64,000 nucleotides of DNA from Reticulitermes lucifugus (lineage: Eukaryota > Arthropoda > Insecta > Blattodea > Rhinotermitidae): assembly GCA_026260175.1 (NCBI GenBank), contig JAKCWW010000259.1, forward strand, positions 48,506-112,505, written 5' to 3'. The notes under the pieces were generated by a model. The model made no database searches and was not told where the DNA came from. It saw only the letters and a program-made list of their open reading frames with translations. Position 1 is the first letter of the stretch, and every line of letters starts with the position of its first letter. The translations under genes and the position numbers were made by a program. Positions 36,501-50,100 of this stretch are shown here, piece after piece.

Positions 36501-38124
36501 AGGATCTTCAAGCACAGCACGGCCCTCTCCGACGGATAGTGGTATCGCATGTGACTCATGAGGTCTATATGATTATTTTGTGGCATTCTTATAACATGTT
36601 TTCATTTTTAATATACCTATATTTAAACAAAATAAACTCAGGCATTTTAAAATTTTTGTTTCAGCCATTTTTGAACTGCAAAACCTCACAAAACTTACCT
36701 TAATATTAGCGTATAGAAAACAACAGAAATATCCTTGCAAGCGACCCCGGAACCTAACCCATCGTATCTTAAGGCTTTCCTCCTTTTGCGGGAATTTAAT
36801 GTGCGCAAGATTTCCTGAGAACCGAACACGCTGGGTTTACTGTATTTTCTTAAATATGCATAATTTTAAAATGTTTACAATAAAACTTTTAGGCCTATAT
36901 CTCGACGACATTCATGTTGTATTTAATGTAACTTACCCGTTATTTGAAAGACGATAAAGTTTTACGCAATTTGACGAATTCGCGTAAAGTTTCAAGTAAA
37001 ATAGTGATTAAATCCGACAGGTTAGAACGAAAATTACATTCATCCTAAAATTATTTTAAGATCATAAGACGTTTAGTGTAAATGCTTCTGGCAGTTTCTG
37101 AATAGAACACGTGCATGTGGAGACATAATCGCCCCATTGTGCCTTTAGGTACTTCGTACAAAACGCAAAACCAACATTACAGAATTTTCCTTTCACTGCC
37201 ATAAGAAATCAGTTGCCTTTATTTAATCCTTTGAAGCCTTAAGCTTTTAACATTGAAATCTCTTTATTTTCCTACAGAGTGTACTTTTGTTCCACACTAT
37301 TTTTTCAATAAACATCTGTATTTCTCTGTATATGTTTCAAAGACTTTTCTTGCTAATGGAAGCATGCTTGGTTCTCTGTGAAGTAGGGACTAATATTTAT
37401 ACATATAATGTAGATTGGTGTTAGTCTTTATAGAATCAGTACAAACAGCCAATTCGTACAGGCATTGTAACTTGACGCCACGGTGGAAATGTCTTCGTCG
37501 TTTCCAGTACATTCCAATTCATCTTCGAGGAAGAAAAAATTCCTAAGCTTTACCCCATAAAATTATTTTTGTCCAAAAATTAGTAGGTCACTTATGCTAA
37601 TGTAATTAAGTATGTAATGCACACTGTGCTTTCAGCTGGATTAAATGTTGGCCTACTTTTAATCCACCGAATAGTGAATTCTTAAGAGCTAATATTCTGC
37701 AATACGTCAAAAATATTTGGAATTACCGTGTTTTTTCCCCATTAGTTAGGCGCCTATACTTCCTGCGTCGCACCAGTATTGGAGATGATGTTGGGCATTG
37801 TTTGAAGTTGAACTTCTCTAATGCATTCATTTGTTTTGAAACTGATGCAGTTTATTCCTTGGCCACTCTGCTGTAATGTGAGTCGGTGGGGTTGTTCAGC
37901 GTTCCTTTTGAGACTAATGGTGATGGGTAAGATTAGAATTGTGGATCAATGGAAATGGCACCACATTCTCATTACAGCTTGAGCTTCCTGCCCGCTGAGC
38001 AGTGTATAGTGCAGGGGGACAATGCAGTAACACGTCTGACGGGGTGGCCTACGTCATTCTTTTGCTCTTTTCTCGCGCTACTGTACTTCATTTATTTAAG
38101 GACGATTTGTGTAGTAAAGAATTA
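36501..38124. other. No recognised feature
   Basis: AT-rich sequence between the Tigger remnant and a LINE fragment. Nothing was identified on either strand. Confidence 0.55.
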
Positions 38125-38340
38125 CCAAAGGGAGGCTGTCATTTGGGCGACTTAGGCGTAGATGGAAGGATAATATTTGAATGAACATTAAAGTAAAATG
38201 TCGTGAGGATGCGGACTAGATTCATCTGACTCAGAATAGATGGCGGTAGTGGGCTCTCGCGAACATGGGATGGATCTTTCGGGTTCTAGGAAAAGCGGGT
38301 AATTTCTTTGTTAGCTGAGCAAATACTGACTTTTCAAGAA
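38125..38340 (+). pseudogene. LINE ORF2 3'-end fragment
   Basis: It matches the 4864 copy in order: CGACTTAGGCGTAGATGGAA for the RPRRRW stretch, GACTAGATTCATCTGACTCA for the WIHLTQ stretch, then GGGCTCTCGCG, and GGGTAATTTCTTTGTTAGCT for the GNFFVS tail. Frames are broken. Confidence 0.65.
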
Positions 38341-38439
38341 CGACACATTAAATGCATTTACTTGCTTATGCTTATTCTTTAAATACCAATACTTTAAACA
38401 GGTAGTGTGACACAAAAGTCATACATAGCGTTCCCGTTC

Positions 38440-38722
38440 GGCCAACAAGTCGTTGAACAGATACCGTGGGACGAGTGTCCCACTCGTATATCCCGAAGCC
38501 TGGCATACTTTGACTTCTGACATGCTGACACTCTACGTAAAGGATACACATTATAAGGTGTGCTGTTCATGCAGGACACGAAAAATTGGAGCAATTTTCT
38601 TCGACGACACAATTAATTATGAAGGTTACGTGGAGCGGGTTACGTTGATTTCTCAGGAGATATGGGAGCACGTCCATGATATTAGGGCAAGAATCTTACC
38701 CTCAGTAGCAATTGTTAGCTGA
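38440..38722 (+). pseudogene. DDE transposase fragment, probably Tc1/mariner superfamily
   Basis: The frame includes RKIGAIFFDDTINYEGYVER. This resembles the RRIVGPIFFxxTINSERY segment that lies between the second and third acidic residues of some mariner-related transposases. Only this segment is recognisable and the catalytic residues are not seen. Confidence 0.45.
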
Positions 38723-40999
38723 ACAAAAATTCTAACAACAATTTTGTGATATTACATCTTATGTTTTTAAATTGCTGTGTAGATATTAATAGCATCTAAA
38801 AATCAGTTATAACAGACAGAAAATGCGATTGTCAGCATGTATAATCCTCACAGGAAAATGGACTTTGGTTTGCATGACAGGGTACAGTTACTGTTGGTCG
38901 CAAGTGGTTATGGTTAATATCGTCACAAACATAACTTTAATACTACATATAGACATTTTATGCTTAGCTGTACGGTTTAAAATAAATTGTATTTTATTTG
39001 TTATTTTCACGAAAAGCACAAATTGTATGCATGATGGAATGATAGTGTCTATCCTTTCACTTTTCCTTTCGCGAGTTAAATCTCTGAACCTGCAGGTCGG
39101 ATTTCGCAGGAAGGTGGTTGGTTACACAACCTGAGTTGTTCAGCTTTCCAGAAAAAGAGCAACATTATTTGTACGCATCCATTGATACAGAAATTGTATA
39201 CCATATGTTCCAGATCAATGGTCTGAATGTAGAAAATGGTGGATTTTAGAACTAAGTTACTTCGCTTATCATTAAATTGATTCGATCTTAATATATCCTT
39301 ATATAATCAACAATTCGAACATTATTTTCAATCTCTTACTATGTGTTTTCTGTTTCATAAACACCTGACAGCTACATTCGCTTACTTTCCACTTTAAATT
39401 GTAAAAACCGGTTTGTACTTTTATAGGTCCAAGTATATCCGAATTTGCAAGTTAACTTCTACTACACAGTAAAATCCCCACTCTGTTTTTGTCGACGTCT
39501 TTAAATTCAACATGGCCATTATTCGAAGAGAAGTAGCAAGAGTTCGGGTTCATTCGGATGTTTTTAAATGCATCAACCTGTATTTTCGTTACAAGTTTAA
39601 CAATTCTGCCTGCAATAGAATTTCAACACTCTAATAATGAAACTGCAAAACACAATTATTCAGACTAATGCTGTTTTAAATGAACATAATTCAAATAAAA
39701 TATTACTGATTCTAATTATAAAAACCTGGTAGGAAATGTAGTTCATTTACTTCGTTAGTGTCATATTCCAATCATTAAATTAATTTTTAACGCAATTTCA
39801 AAAAATAATATTGGAACTTGAACAATTATGTATTTATGTCCATTGGATAACTTGTTCAGTGTGAGTTAAAAGTATGATTAATAAGGTACATAGTAGGGCG
39901 TAAACCAACTTGATTTGAACTATTCAAACTTAACAATTAGGTCTCAATTTTATAAACCTGTGATTGATACTGATTACACATTCGTGGTTTGTTATTGAAA
40001 AGCCAGTGCGATAGTTCCAAGAGATTTTATCATAAATTCAGTATCTGAACCTTCAATAAACTTCTGTATGCTGGTCGGTTGGATGCATGTCGTAATCAAC
40101 TTAGGAACAGAGCTGGTCCTGTTGTAATAGTATGGGTGTTAATTACATGAATTTAGCATCAGTCAGCCTGATGACGTAGGTGCAGACAGTTAGTATCCAT
40201 CACGCGGGATTTGAATCTCGTACCCCACAGATGGGAATCCAACATGGCAGTTAATCTTGATTACCCCAAACAATCGCAGGTGCGTGTATTGCTTTTAATT
40301 AACGTAATGGTTGAAGATACAGTTGCTATGGAAGTAAATATTTCGCAATTCAGTGCACTGATCTCAATAACCACAATATAAGTAGATATAATGCATTCAA
40401 AAAGGTTCCGTTTCCTCTTTTTCGCCAACCACGTGAAAGCGCCAATTAACATTTTCGAAAATTACCTGATAGGAGAATTGCTAGTTCGGAAACTTGTGAG
40501 GAAATTGTGTCCAGTTACGGTGGTCGTCCTGAAGGTGACAGAAATTCAGATTGCCAGTCAAGGTTGCCTAAGTGAATATAAAAAAAATATTCTGCATGAA
40601 TAGATGCCAGTGTATAATTAAGAAGTAGCATGGCCCTTCTGGTAATCACAGACGCCTCAAACAACAATTAATCCCCCAATCAGCTTTTGCACATGTCAGC
40701 TAATGCTATCCCGGCCTGTCGGTGTTCAACCTCCACATATGCACCCAACCACACTTTTTCTTCTCACAAATTGCGTGACTATAACATCATCAAGACCTTC
40801 AGCAAAGATGATTAACCCTAAGAGCCTAATCAACTATACAGTTACAGTTTTTAAAGTTTTTTTTTCTTTCCAAGCTATGCGATACCTATGAAGGAATGAT
40901 TTAAACTAGGAAGGGACTTCAGTCTTTGTTTGGCTTTCCGGTTGGTACGTTCCGGCGATGCGGTTGGAGGGTAAAGAGGTGGTTTCTTTAACGACGTTC
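38723..40999. other. No recognised feature
   Basis: Very AT-rich intron sequence. A weak B-box-like stretch (GCGGGATTTGAATCTCG) near 40203 may be the remains of a reversed SINE. Confidence 0.5.
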
Positions 41000-41190
41000 G
41001 TATAGCGTAGGTGGTAAAAAAGTAAAGTTCGGCCTATAACAGGCCACGAAGACCCAGAGGGGGAGTAGAGGTAATGATCTACTCTTTCTTTAACCTCGGC
41101 GCTAGATGGGAGTGTGTGGTCAATGCCACACCCCGGACGCTTTACCCCGGGAAAGAGGACCGATGCGAATTGGCCAAGGGCCGGTCTGGA
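41000..41190. repeat. Dispersed repeat of unknown class
   Basis: GGCCACGAAGACCCAGAGGG and CTCGGCGCTAGATGGGAGTG are landmarks of a repeat whose minus-strand frame (VKERVDHYLYSPSGSSWPVI) I recognise from many unrelated insect predictions. No ends or duplications were identified. Confidence 0.5.
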
Positions 41191-41399
41191 CAAGCGTAGG
41201 TGGCAGACGAATGAAGTAGGTGTTTTCGGTTTCGAGTGCCGGTATTTTTGCCACAGTCCGGTAGAGTGTTGAGAATGGAATTTTTAGCCTGGAAGAAATG
41301 ATTCCTTCAATATTCGGCGAAAGGTATCACAATTTTTATCAAGGATAACGATACGCATTTATATCATACCCCTTTTGCAAATATTGCGCATCACATTCT

Positions 41400-41431
41400 T
41401 ACATGTTTCGGCCTTTCAAGATCATCTTCAG
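41400..41431 (-). ncRNA. Hammerhead-ribozyme-like motif H8 (weak)
   Basis: On the minus strand: CTGAAGA, T, GATCTTGAAAGGCC, GAAAC, AT, GTA. The core is intact. Stem II has a mismatch and a wobble, and the flanks do not pair as stem I. Confidence 0.35.
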
Positions 41432-42469
41432 TGAAACAAAATATTAAATAAAATCAGAATTCTAACATTTGTAAAGTACATTTATCAGCTCATTATGACG
41501 TGTTTCGGATTACACTGTTTCAATAAATCGTCGGTGTAGGCTGCATCATGCAATACAACTAAAAGATTCCATTTTTAAAATCTATCTCAGTCATAGTCTT
41601 GTGAAATATTGGTGATTTTATTAATAAATATTTAAGTTAGTACCCTAGGAAATGCTCTTAAACATGTTCACGCCTCACAAAGTTATATTCTGGATATTCG
41701 TCGCAAGATATGAAGTTTCTATCAGCTGTGCATGTGTTAGTTAAGAAACTGCGGCGATTAATCACATGGCTTAATATTTAAAGGTAGAAGGAGCTACTGA
41801 TAACGAATTTAACGACGCTGTATTACGTTAGGATTACTTCGTTTTGGACGATGTCTCATCCTTAACGATCGAAGTGTCCATGCATATTTCGACGCTGACG
41901 ATGCAACGACCATGTTATCTGGAACAGTCTGGTGCCTACCACCGGATGATGCTGCACCATGTCCCACAAAATCGGAGACCGCAAATAGCTTCTTCCGTTT
42001 CTGAGGCACCATCACTCTCTTTTCTCTTCTCAGAGTGAGTGAAATATCTCACACACCGATAAAGAAATAGGTATGATTATATATTTTATCAGAGAACTTC
42101 AAATATATTAAACTCCACTTCTCTTTTAACTGTGTGTGCCTTTAGCTATTACCATAGGGTTTCTTGTGAACTGTTGCGTGCTAAAATCCGAATGTTGTAC
42201 CTCACATTTGTAGTTGTTGCCATGATATATTTCCACAATACCGTAAGTAACTTGGTCGTTGCTTACTTTTATTCTTCTGTGTCTTTTTTACGTATCGCTT
42301 TACAATCGACGGAAGATCCAACCATGTGACTAATGGTGTGTTCGTGGTGACGGAATTCATTAAGTGCAAAGAGAGGTACTTCCGCCCTTCGGCAGAATTC
42401 GTAATTAAAACTCGCGCCATACGTTTTTCAGTCTGTCCTCACATGTAGCATCATCCCCTTCTCCATCTT

Positions 42470-42900
42470 AATGCCTGATCTTGGTTCTTGAATGCTGCAT
42501 TATTTCTAGTGATTTTATCCTTTTTTCCTTTTCTTGTATGTGATTTTAATTAATTTTTCATCTTGTATTTAATTCTTCTCTCTTTTGTTTTTTTAGTTTT
42601 CTTCTTTATTAGCTTTATTTTGTTTTTCCATTTTACTTTCCTGTACTCCCTCATACTCTGTTTTTACCTAGCTACCTTCAACGTTTCTTCACATAATTTA
42701 CTTCTTATTATTTTATATGCCATTCTGCACTAACTTTTTTATGGGAATTCATTTTACATTAACATCAGGATTTCTTTGCTTGTATGTAATATAATTGTTG
42801 TATAAATGATAATAAGTTTATTTTATTTTATTGTATTTTATGCCTTACATCACCCTCATAAAGTTTTAAAAATTGATGCCTTATTCTCTTGGGTGTCTGC
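42470..42900. other. T-rich low-complexity stretch
   Basis: Strongly T-biased on the + strand with runs such as CCTTTTTTCCTTTTCTTG, turning to TTTATTTTATTTTATTG near 42820. No gene or element was recognised. Confidence 0.7.
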
Positions 42901-44349
42901 ATATAATATATATTTTCTCTTTTGATCTGGTTTCTACGTGTATCTATCGAGTAGCCGAGGTCAGATTCTGGATAGGAACGTCTTTCGATTCGAAGATGTT
43001 TTTATGAGCAAATTGCTTCATAATTTTCTTTAAATGAATAAATTAAATAATTTTTTCGGTTTTGCTTTGTTGACGTCTAGTTTTCAGTTTGTTAAAAACG
43101 TCGAAAAGAATCGACGTTAAAGACGTACGTGTTCTTTGTGCTTTATAATGTGGCCATATAGGGAAATGTGTACCAACATTACTATTGGCACGTTGTTGCA
43201 ATTGATCCTATTCATTGTACATTCCAACCAGTATGTGGTTAAGCGGTAACGCAATTTACACTTATATTCGGAAGGTAACACCTTTGAATCGCGAACAGAT
43301 TACCTGCTGCCCTGACTTTATGCTTCTGTATGCTATTGAATTTCACGACCTCAGGCTACGAAATCCGTTCTAACTCACCAAACATTCTCATCTATTTAGA
43401 AGTACGCAGGAGAGTGTCGTTAATAACTAGAGATGCGTTTCGAAGTTCTTTGTTAGCCTTACACACCAGGAACTCCTCTTCTGTCGCGGAATTATACTGA
43501 TTGGTCTAGGACACAGATGCGTAATCTACTGTGTAGAAGTTATCATACGATCGCTACCCGACAGATAAGGTGGTAAAAATGTAAATATCTGTAAGATATT
43601 TGTAATATGTGAAGCCATCTCTAGCTAAAACACAACAAGTAAAGTACTGTTATTAATTTATAATTCGATATTTCGACCTAATTACCTTCTAAAACCTTGT
43701 TTTAATTTACTAAGTAGTAAAACACTACACTATGCTGAGTATGACAGTGAAATTCTTGACAAGCATAGCGACTGTCAGCTTCTTAAACAGTAAGATATGA
43801 AATTAAATAATTATAGTTCCCACTTGCTTTCCTATAGTACTGCAAGCCTAATTGCTTCACTAAATCACTGCCGCATGACCTGTCTTAAAACGTTTTGATA
43901 TATTGAGCTTTTCAAAGTTTGGCATTTTCAGGGAAAGACTAATGCCAATACAAGTAGATTGTTTCGGAAAATTCACAGCCCTACGAAATTATTACAGCTG
44001 CAGGTATATTAAAAAATAATACAGTAATTTGAGCGTTGTATAGGATATCTCTAAGTACTAAAAGTTTAATAAACCGTTATCAGTACTCTGTGTGGTTAAA
44101 GTCGCACTGCTGAAAAATTAATAATGTGTACGAAACTCAAAGTATCACGAAACCATTGCACTACTGTTAATACCGTGTCTGTGAAATCTTTGCTTACTAC
44201 AAAACAAATACAGTAACAGCAGTACTGTGTTTGTTGAATCTCGAAATTCCACAAATTTCCAAAATTTGCATTTCCGTCAAAATATTTATTTGCGTTTTTT
44301 TATTTTTTCCTTTCTTTCTTTCTTTCTTTCTTCGGTACCTTCCACATGG

Positions 44350-44566
44350 CCGATTCCAGTGGCCGCGCAGTCTAAGACGTTGGTAGGCGGCCGCTCGCTT
44401 GCTGGGATTGCGGTTTCGTATTCCGCCGGGGGCATGAATATATCTTGTGTGTGTCGTGTGTTGTGCAGGTAGAGATCTCTGCGACGGGCCGATCACTCGT
44501 CCGACGGAGTCCTAACGAGTGTGGTGTGTCTGTGATCGACGAACCTCATATAGGAGGCCTAGGCTC
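44350..44566 (+). repeat. tRNA-derived SINE family 1, copy S5
   Basis: Head CCGATTCCAGTGGCCGCGCA with A box GTCTAAGACG, B box decayed to GGTTTCGTATTCC, then GTGCAGGTAGAGATCTCTGC, CGAACCTC and GGAGGCCTAGGCTC. The terminal hairpin is cut short. No target duplication seen. A (TTTC)n tract lies just upstream at 44310-44332. Confidence 0.88.
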
Positions 44567-45446
44567 TCTAGGTCTTCCGAGACATGAAAATAAACTTCCT
44601 ACATGACTGAATTGTGGCACATTAACAACGTTGCAAAGCAATTCCTGTTGGATTTAACATTTTCAGTAACTCCTTAGCTCCCGTTCAAATATTATTTTTC
44701 CATGAAAAGTGAACATAGAATGCACATAACCTCGAATCTATTTATCGGATTGTACATAGTTCACTACATATTTTTTGATTCGTACTGATATTTCCTCTGT
44801 TCTGAATACTGAATGATAATATTAATCTAACAAGATAGAAGTCAGTGTGTTTACTTTCTAGAAGACAGTAAATATTTAGTTGTAGGTTACTGAGAAGAAA
44901 TTATCCGCTAGGCTTTTTGGTCTAAGGTCTCCAACAAATATAAAATTTGTGCAACAATTAAGCAGTTTGTATAAATATGTCAATGGTCTGATTTCATTTT
45001 CTCGGATTTCGGTCTGAAATTCTTAGTTTTTTATACTGGCTTGCAAGAAATCTTTCTTCCCTGTAGGCACAAGAGAATTACCTTGAAATTGACAGGTTTA
45101 TAACGAGCTTCACTCGCCTTCTTACCGTTCTATTCAATTTGCAAGTCATCAGCTTCCATGTCACCTGTTCTTTTCAGTTATCCTTTCTTTGAAACACGGA
45201 CCAGAAAAGTGGCTGCGGATTATTTCAGCAACTAAGTTCATGCATTCAATCAAGGCCTTGTTATTACTACCTGGTGTGATTATCAATTACATATTTCACA
45301 TTTTAACTCTTGTAATTATACGTCCATTATAACGTAACTACATATAAATTTAAAGTTATCCACACCGTGTACGTACGTATTATAACACATTTATTACCAC
45401 CAAATCGTAACAATTATTGAAGTACAATGTAACAAGCACTATAAAA

Positions 45447-45490
45447 CTTCCGACATGTTTCGGTGTAGCATCACACCATCCTCAGGGGAG
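45447..45490 (-). ncRNA. Hammerhead-ribozyme-like motif H4 (intact core)
   Basis: On the minus strand: stem I CTCCC, core CTGAGGA, T, stem II GGTGT, loop GATGCT, ACACC, GAAAC, AT, cleavage triplet GTC, stem I GGAAG. Stem II is perfect over 5 bp, and stem I is 4 of 5. GUC is the commonest natural hammerhead site. Confidence 0.58.
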
Positions 45491-45763
45491 ATGCACAGAA
45501 CACTTAAACACCACCACCACACAAACAACACATTCAAGTTTTTCGGAGGAGGCCAACACCAGGCTACATAACAATACCTGATGCTTATACAACTACATTA
45601 CATTTCTTGGCGCATTCGTCGATGAACAATTTAAAACGCATCAGCAACTTTTTTATAATTTAACATAAGGCGTCATGTGGTATTTTAACAACATGTTGTA
45701 TAACGGTTTCCAAACCAACTAGGCCTGTGTATTTGTAACTGTACCTTTAAGTGTTTTGTGCAT

Positions 45764-45807
45764 CTCCCCTGAGGATAGTGTGATGTTACTCCGATACATG
45801 TCGGGAG
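45764..45807 (+). ncRNA. Hammerhead-ribozyme-like motif H4' (mirror copy)
   Basis: Stem I CTCCC, core CTGAGGA, T, stem II AGTGT/ACTCC (decayed), GATAC in place of GAAAC, AT, GTC, stem I GGGAG. Here stem I is perfect over 5 bp while the second core strand is mutated. Together with H4 it shows that the ancestral arm had both stems intact. Confidence 0.45.
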
Positions 45808-46332
45808 TCTTATAAATTTTGTTACATTGTACTTCAACATTGTGTACGACTTGGTGGCAATACATGTGTTATAGTAACTACATGTAATTTAATACTGAAT
45901 GTTCTATGTCACAAGGGAATGGCTGTTCCCACATTTTATGTGGAATTTTAACCTTGGTTAAAACAAGTGTAATTATTACCAATTTTTATTTAGCGGAAAT
46001 GGAATTTGTAAGATCCTTAAATATACTAGATTAAAATCTTTTATTCCTAGTAGTTATTTTATGTACCACCAGGTTTATTGTTAAAAATGTCGCCTAGGGT
46101 GCACATACGCTTTTTGTATGATTGTCAGAAGGAAGAAAGCGATTATTTCTCTATATGTCAGTAACTTATTGGTTTTTAGGCGTTATTGAGAAATAAGGTA
46201 AGGATGCCTTGCATGGAGACCACGCCCGTCTTTCTGTCCGTCTGACCTGCTGTTAGCGACTACACTGTTTATCGGATCGTCATAAAGCACAGTGTAGGAA
46301 CTCTTTACAAAAAATGCTGAGTAAGAAGGACG

Positions 46333-46940
46333 TTTTTGAACATCGACGCAGTGAGTCATACTTTACTGAAGGAGGTACTTAATTTCTACCCGTAATGTCC
46401 ATACTTAGTGTACCATGTGGGTGACAATCAGTACCGAATATCTTGCCGTAACGTCATTAAGCAATTTCGAGTTTCGTGAAACTCGGGTTAGTAAAAACCA
46501 CCCCATTCTTAAGGGCGTAAATAAAATTCCGTCCAGTTTGTATAAAATTCGGTACAAAAGACTTCCGTGCAGAGAAGTTAAGCATATCTTCGCTTCTTGA
46601 TTCTCGGTGCAGTGAAAGGCATGCTTTACTTAAGGACGTAAGTGAAATTCTGTCAGTTGTTTATATATTTTTCTTTCAGCTACGTAACAGTCGGCTCAGA
46701 ATATACCCAAAAGACTGTATTAACAGTGTGAGTTGCGCGAAATTCGGCGCTGTGGAAGTCATACTGTACTTACGGTCGCAAATTAATTTCTGTGAATATT
46801 TACTTCCCACGTTTGTTAACCACTTTGGTTGGAATTCGGTATAGATCTGCAAATAACTGTGGCACATTTGCAAGTTTTGCAAAAATCGCGGCAGGGAAAT
46901 TCATAATGATTTTGGGAGTAAATGAAATTACATTTGCCTT
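46333..46940. repeat. Degenerate tandem repeat of about 135 bp, five units
   Basis: The block AGTCATACTTTACTTAAGGG followed by CGTAAATGAAATTC, in variant forms, recurs at about 46349, 46492, 46617, 46758 and 46895. Each is preceded by a CG-containing stretch (for example ATCGACGCAGTG, CTCGGTGCAGTG, TTCGGCGCTGTG). Unit lengths are roughly 128-143 bp. Units are too diverged to be a recent array. Confidence 0.7.
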
Positions 46941-47039
46941 TTAATGTGATGTAATGTTTAATACGTTAAGACCTCTTTGATAACATCTGTGTACTACGTC
47001 ACGTAGCACATCATTTGCAGCCTTGTTAAAATAGGGATG

Positions 47040-47170
47040 GCGTGTGTTTACTGTGCGGTAGGAAATAAGTCTTTAAACATAATTCAGGTCATTCTTAGTC
47101 TTTAAATTATTAATTATGCTCTATTATAATGAATAGATTAAACATTTAAGCTGTGAACTGAGGAGAAGGT
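47040..47170. repeat. Dispersed repeat shared with 28568-28700
   Basis: GTGTGTTTACTG, GGTAGGAA, AACATAATTCAGGT and TTCTTAGTCTTT occur in the same order as at 28568. Confidence 0.5.
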
Positions 47171-50100
47171 GAACGGAACAAGTGCGTGCACGATTCAAAT
47201 ATTAGCCATCATTTGACCCTGCTAGCTGAAACTTTTCTGGTGTTTCAGTTAAATACCGGGACATGACTACAAAGCAAGCCACGACAGCTTCCTCCCTCAC
47301 ACTTTTCAACATATTATTTAATAATAATCCTATTAATTATCACATTATGCGCTACTGGGCGTCTTGTATCTGAAACTGGAGACAGCATGTTCCTCTCAAA
47401 TGTTGGTATACACTTACAGATGTGCACATTGCCACAGTTTGCATCGTATTCTGAAGACATATCGCTGTGGAAATCTTAAATATTTTACTAATGTTGTCGT
47501 AAAATAAACCATAACTCATATGAATAAATATAAAAAAGATGACCACAGAGACAGAAAAATTCTACCTTTCTTGAACTTCTTTGATCTCTGTGGTACAGCA
47601 AACAAGAATTTAAGTTATTTAAACTAAGCTTATTAGTGTCTGGTATAGCAATAGTTTTGACGCGGTGATTCAGTGTGAGAAAAGGCAGTTTCGAGTTTTA
47701 ATGCCTTCTCGGAATAAGAAATATTCAGAACAGATGGCCATTGAAGGATGAGAGTTCATTTCGATGCCTGTCGTTTTGGAACACCCTATATATTCCGATC
47801 TCCCTAAGTAATATCTTACCGCTTCCGGCCCCTGTATCGGCAACATTATGTATGTGCTGCTCTTCCTTTCTTGTATGCAGTTAAATTGCACCCATTAATG
47901 GTGTCGCACTACAAAATGACTGGAAAAGTTTTCTGTAATACAATATCGACCGGAGGCTGCTCTTAGCTGGAAGGACTGAAGAAAGTGTCTGAGGGCATTA
48001 AGCTCACGCAGGCACCTCCGTGTGTCTGCTTATCGGCGAAGTCTATTTAAAGAAATACTGCTACTTGCATTTCGTTATATATAGCAGTCACTCGAGCCAC
48101 TGATTCCTAAATCATGTTCACCATATTTTCAGGAAGGAAAATGTGGTATGAAATTCCCCTTAAATTTCGTTTGATAAGTTGTCAAAATTAACAATTTACT
48201 TTCAAAATTACAAACAAATATTTAGATCTAAGAAAGAGGAAATCAGAATGAAATGGATAAACTTATATAATTCAGGCAAGGGGATTTTCATATCTTCTTG
48301 GCGGGGTATGAATTTAATAATGATACAGACAAAATAATGAGCAGGCATGAGGAAAATAAGAAGTGCGTAGAATATTTGTTGGAGAAGATCCTCGCCTTTG
48401 CGGCTGGGATCTCTTTTCGTCTACCTTTGCCTTGCAACTGTTAATGAACAACCTGAGAGCCCATAAACCTTTGTACATAGTTGTCATAATTTTGAAATAC
48501 GTGACAGTTTATTAACAGATTCCACGTTTACTCCGGGCGCGAAGATTAGGCTATAAGTAGGCCTACCAGACGTTATCGAGTTACGACGTAATTACAAATT
48601 ACGATTACTGAACATAAAGCTAGTCTAGCTTACTAAGTTACATTATTTATTATTATCATCATTATCATCATCATCATGAATTTTGAGTCGGCAATCACCC
48701 CTCATGTAGTTTCTGTTTTGTTTTTGTACGTAGTGTATTTGTGCTGCACCTCTATTTCGGTATTCGTGCATTTGTGTGTTGGTGTAGTAATTGACCTATG
48801 CTGCTAAGCCTAAATGTAAAGAAAACTGAATTGAACTGAACTAACAAATATTCATTAACAAATTGCCTCTATTAATTATTCTTTACTTCAACAATTATGA
48901 TATTAGTCTTACTGTTTGTATCTGATGTGGTGTTTTCTAAGTATCCCTATATTGTATGGAATTAAAAGTTGTCGCTGCGATGAATTGAATGGTCATTGGC
49001 TTTTAATTTGAGATAACATGTGGTGTGGTATTTGGGTCCCGAAGTTTAGAAGGAACTTACTGACTCCATCTTTCTTCATAGATCCTGAATTTGGTGGTAT
49101 AACAGTCCTCTGAAATGTTATTACTCCTCTCCCAAAAAGCAAAGGCATAAAATTCCAGAAGAGTGAACTATGCGTGGAACACTTTTGAGCATAACTGTAC
49201 TTCTGAATCTTGCGTTAAATTAGCAATTATGAAAAGTCTAATTTGCATTAGTTGCAGAGAAAGATCAATAACACTGCTGCTCGAGTGTTGGCTGAATATA
49301 TTTAGCGTGAGAGTAAATTAATTAGCAAATAAAGAGGTTAATGAACCATACTGATGAGGAGTGAACTATATGTACGGTCCAGTGATTTAGTAATGCAATT
49401 GTGTTCATCCACAGGAATTCTCCGTTATATTCTGAACTTACACAACATTAAACCACGTATACATAATTGCAGATAATTTGAACTTGCCATCTAGAAATTT
49501 TAAATTTGGTTGTTAGTTCAAACAGGAGTTACAATATCCTGTGAAGGACCACAACAGGTGTTTGTGCAAGAGAAGCGAAATTCAACTCTCGGCCACATCA
49601 TATTGTATTTGTAGTAGGCAGTGCAACCGTTGGGGAGGTTTTTGGTAAGTACTCACATTTAGGTGTCATGCATATTTTACCAATGATTTCTATGCCCTAT
49701 GCTGGGCGCAAGTTAAATGAGTAATTTAAGTAACTCTCTGATATCAGAACTCGAAGATTCGACGCTCTAATATCAAAGTCCACCAATGGACATAAGTCGT
49801 AACCACTTCTAACCACTTCCATTTCTTCTTCAACTGACAATTTTTCAAGATATTTCCCCACAAAAATTCGTATATCTTTCTTGTTTCATCCGTTATGCCA
49901 AGCAGCCTCACAAATTTTACTCTCCTAACAATTTTGGGTGAACTTTGTAAACCACAAATTTGTCACAATTAAAATACAACTGTGAATTATTGGCGGAAAT
50001 TTAACTTAAAGCCGTTTCTGCTCGTGTTCTTATGTCCGCGTATGTGAATGCTGTAGTGTACGAGTATACAGAGTTTCAGCTACTCATGAAGGCAAGGAAC

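Larger units (their letters stand above)
45379..45876. repeat. Inverted-repeat element IR2 (about 120-bp arms)
   Basis: Arms near 45379-45505 and 45750-45876 are reverse complements with scattered mismatches. Shared marks are TATAACACAT, ACCACCAAATCGT, GAAGTACAATGTAACAA and CCTCAGGGGAGATGCACA. The 240-bp centre has no coding sense. Each arm holds a hammerhead-like motif, one per strand. Confidence 0.88.

Noticed and set aside
41809-42038. Overlapping open frames on both strands
   Set aside because: There is no domain, no splice context that fits the Sidestep exons, and no length beyond chance.
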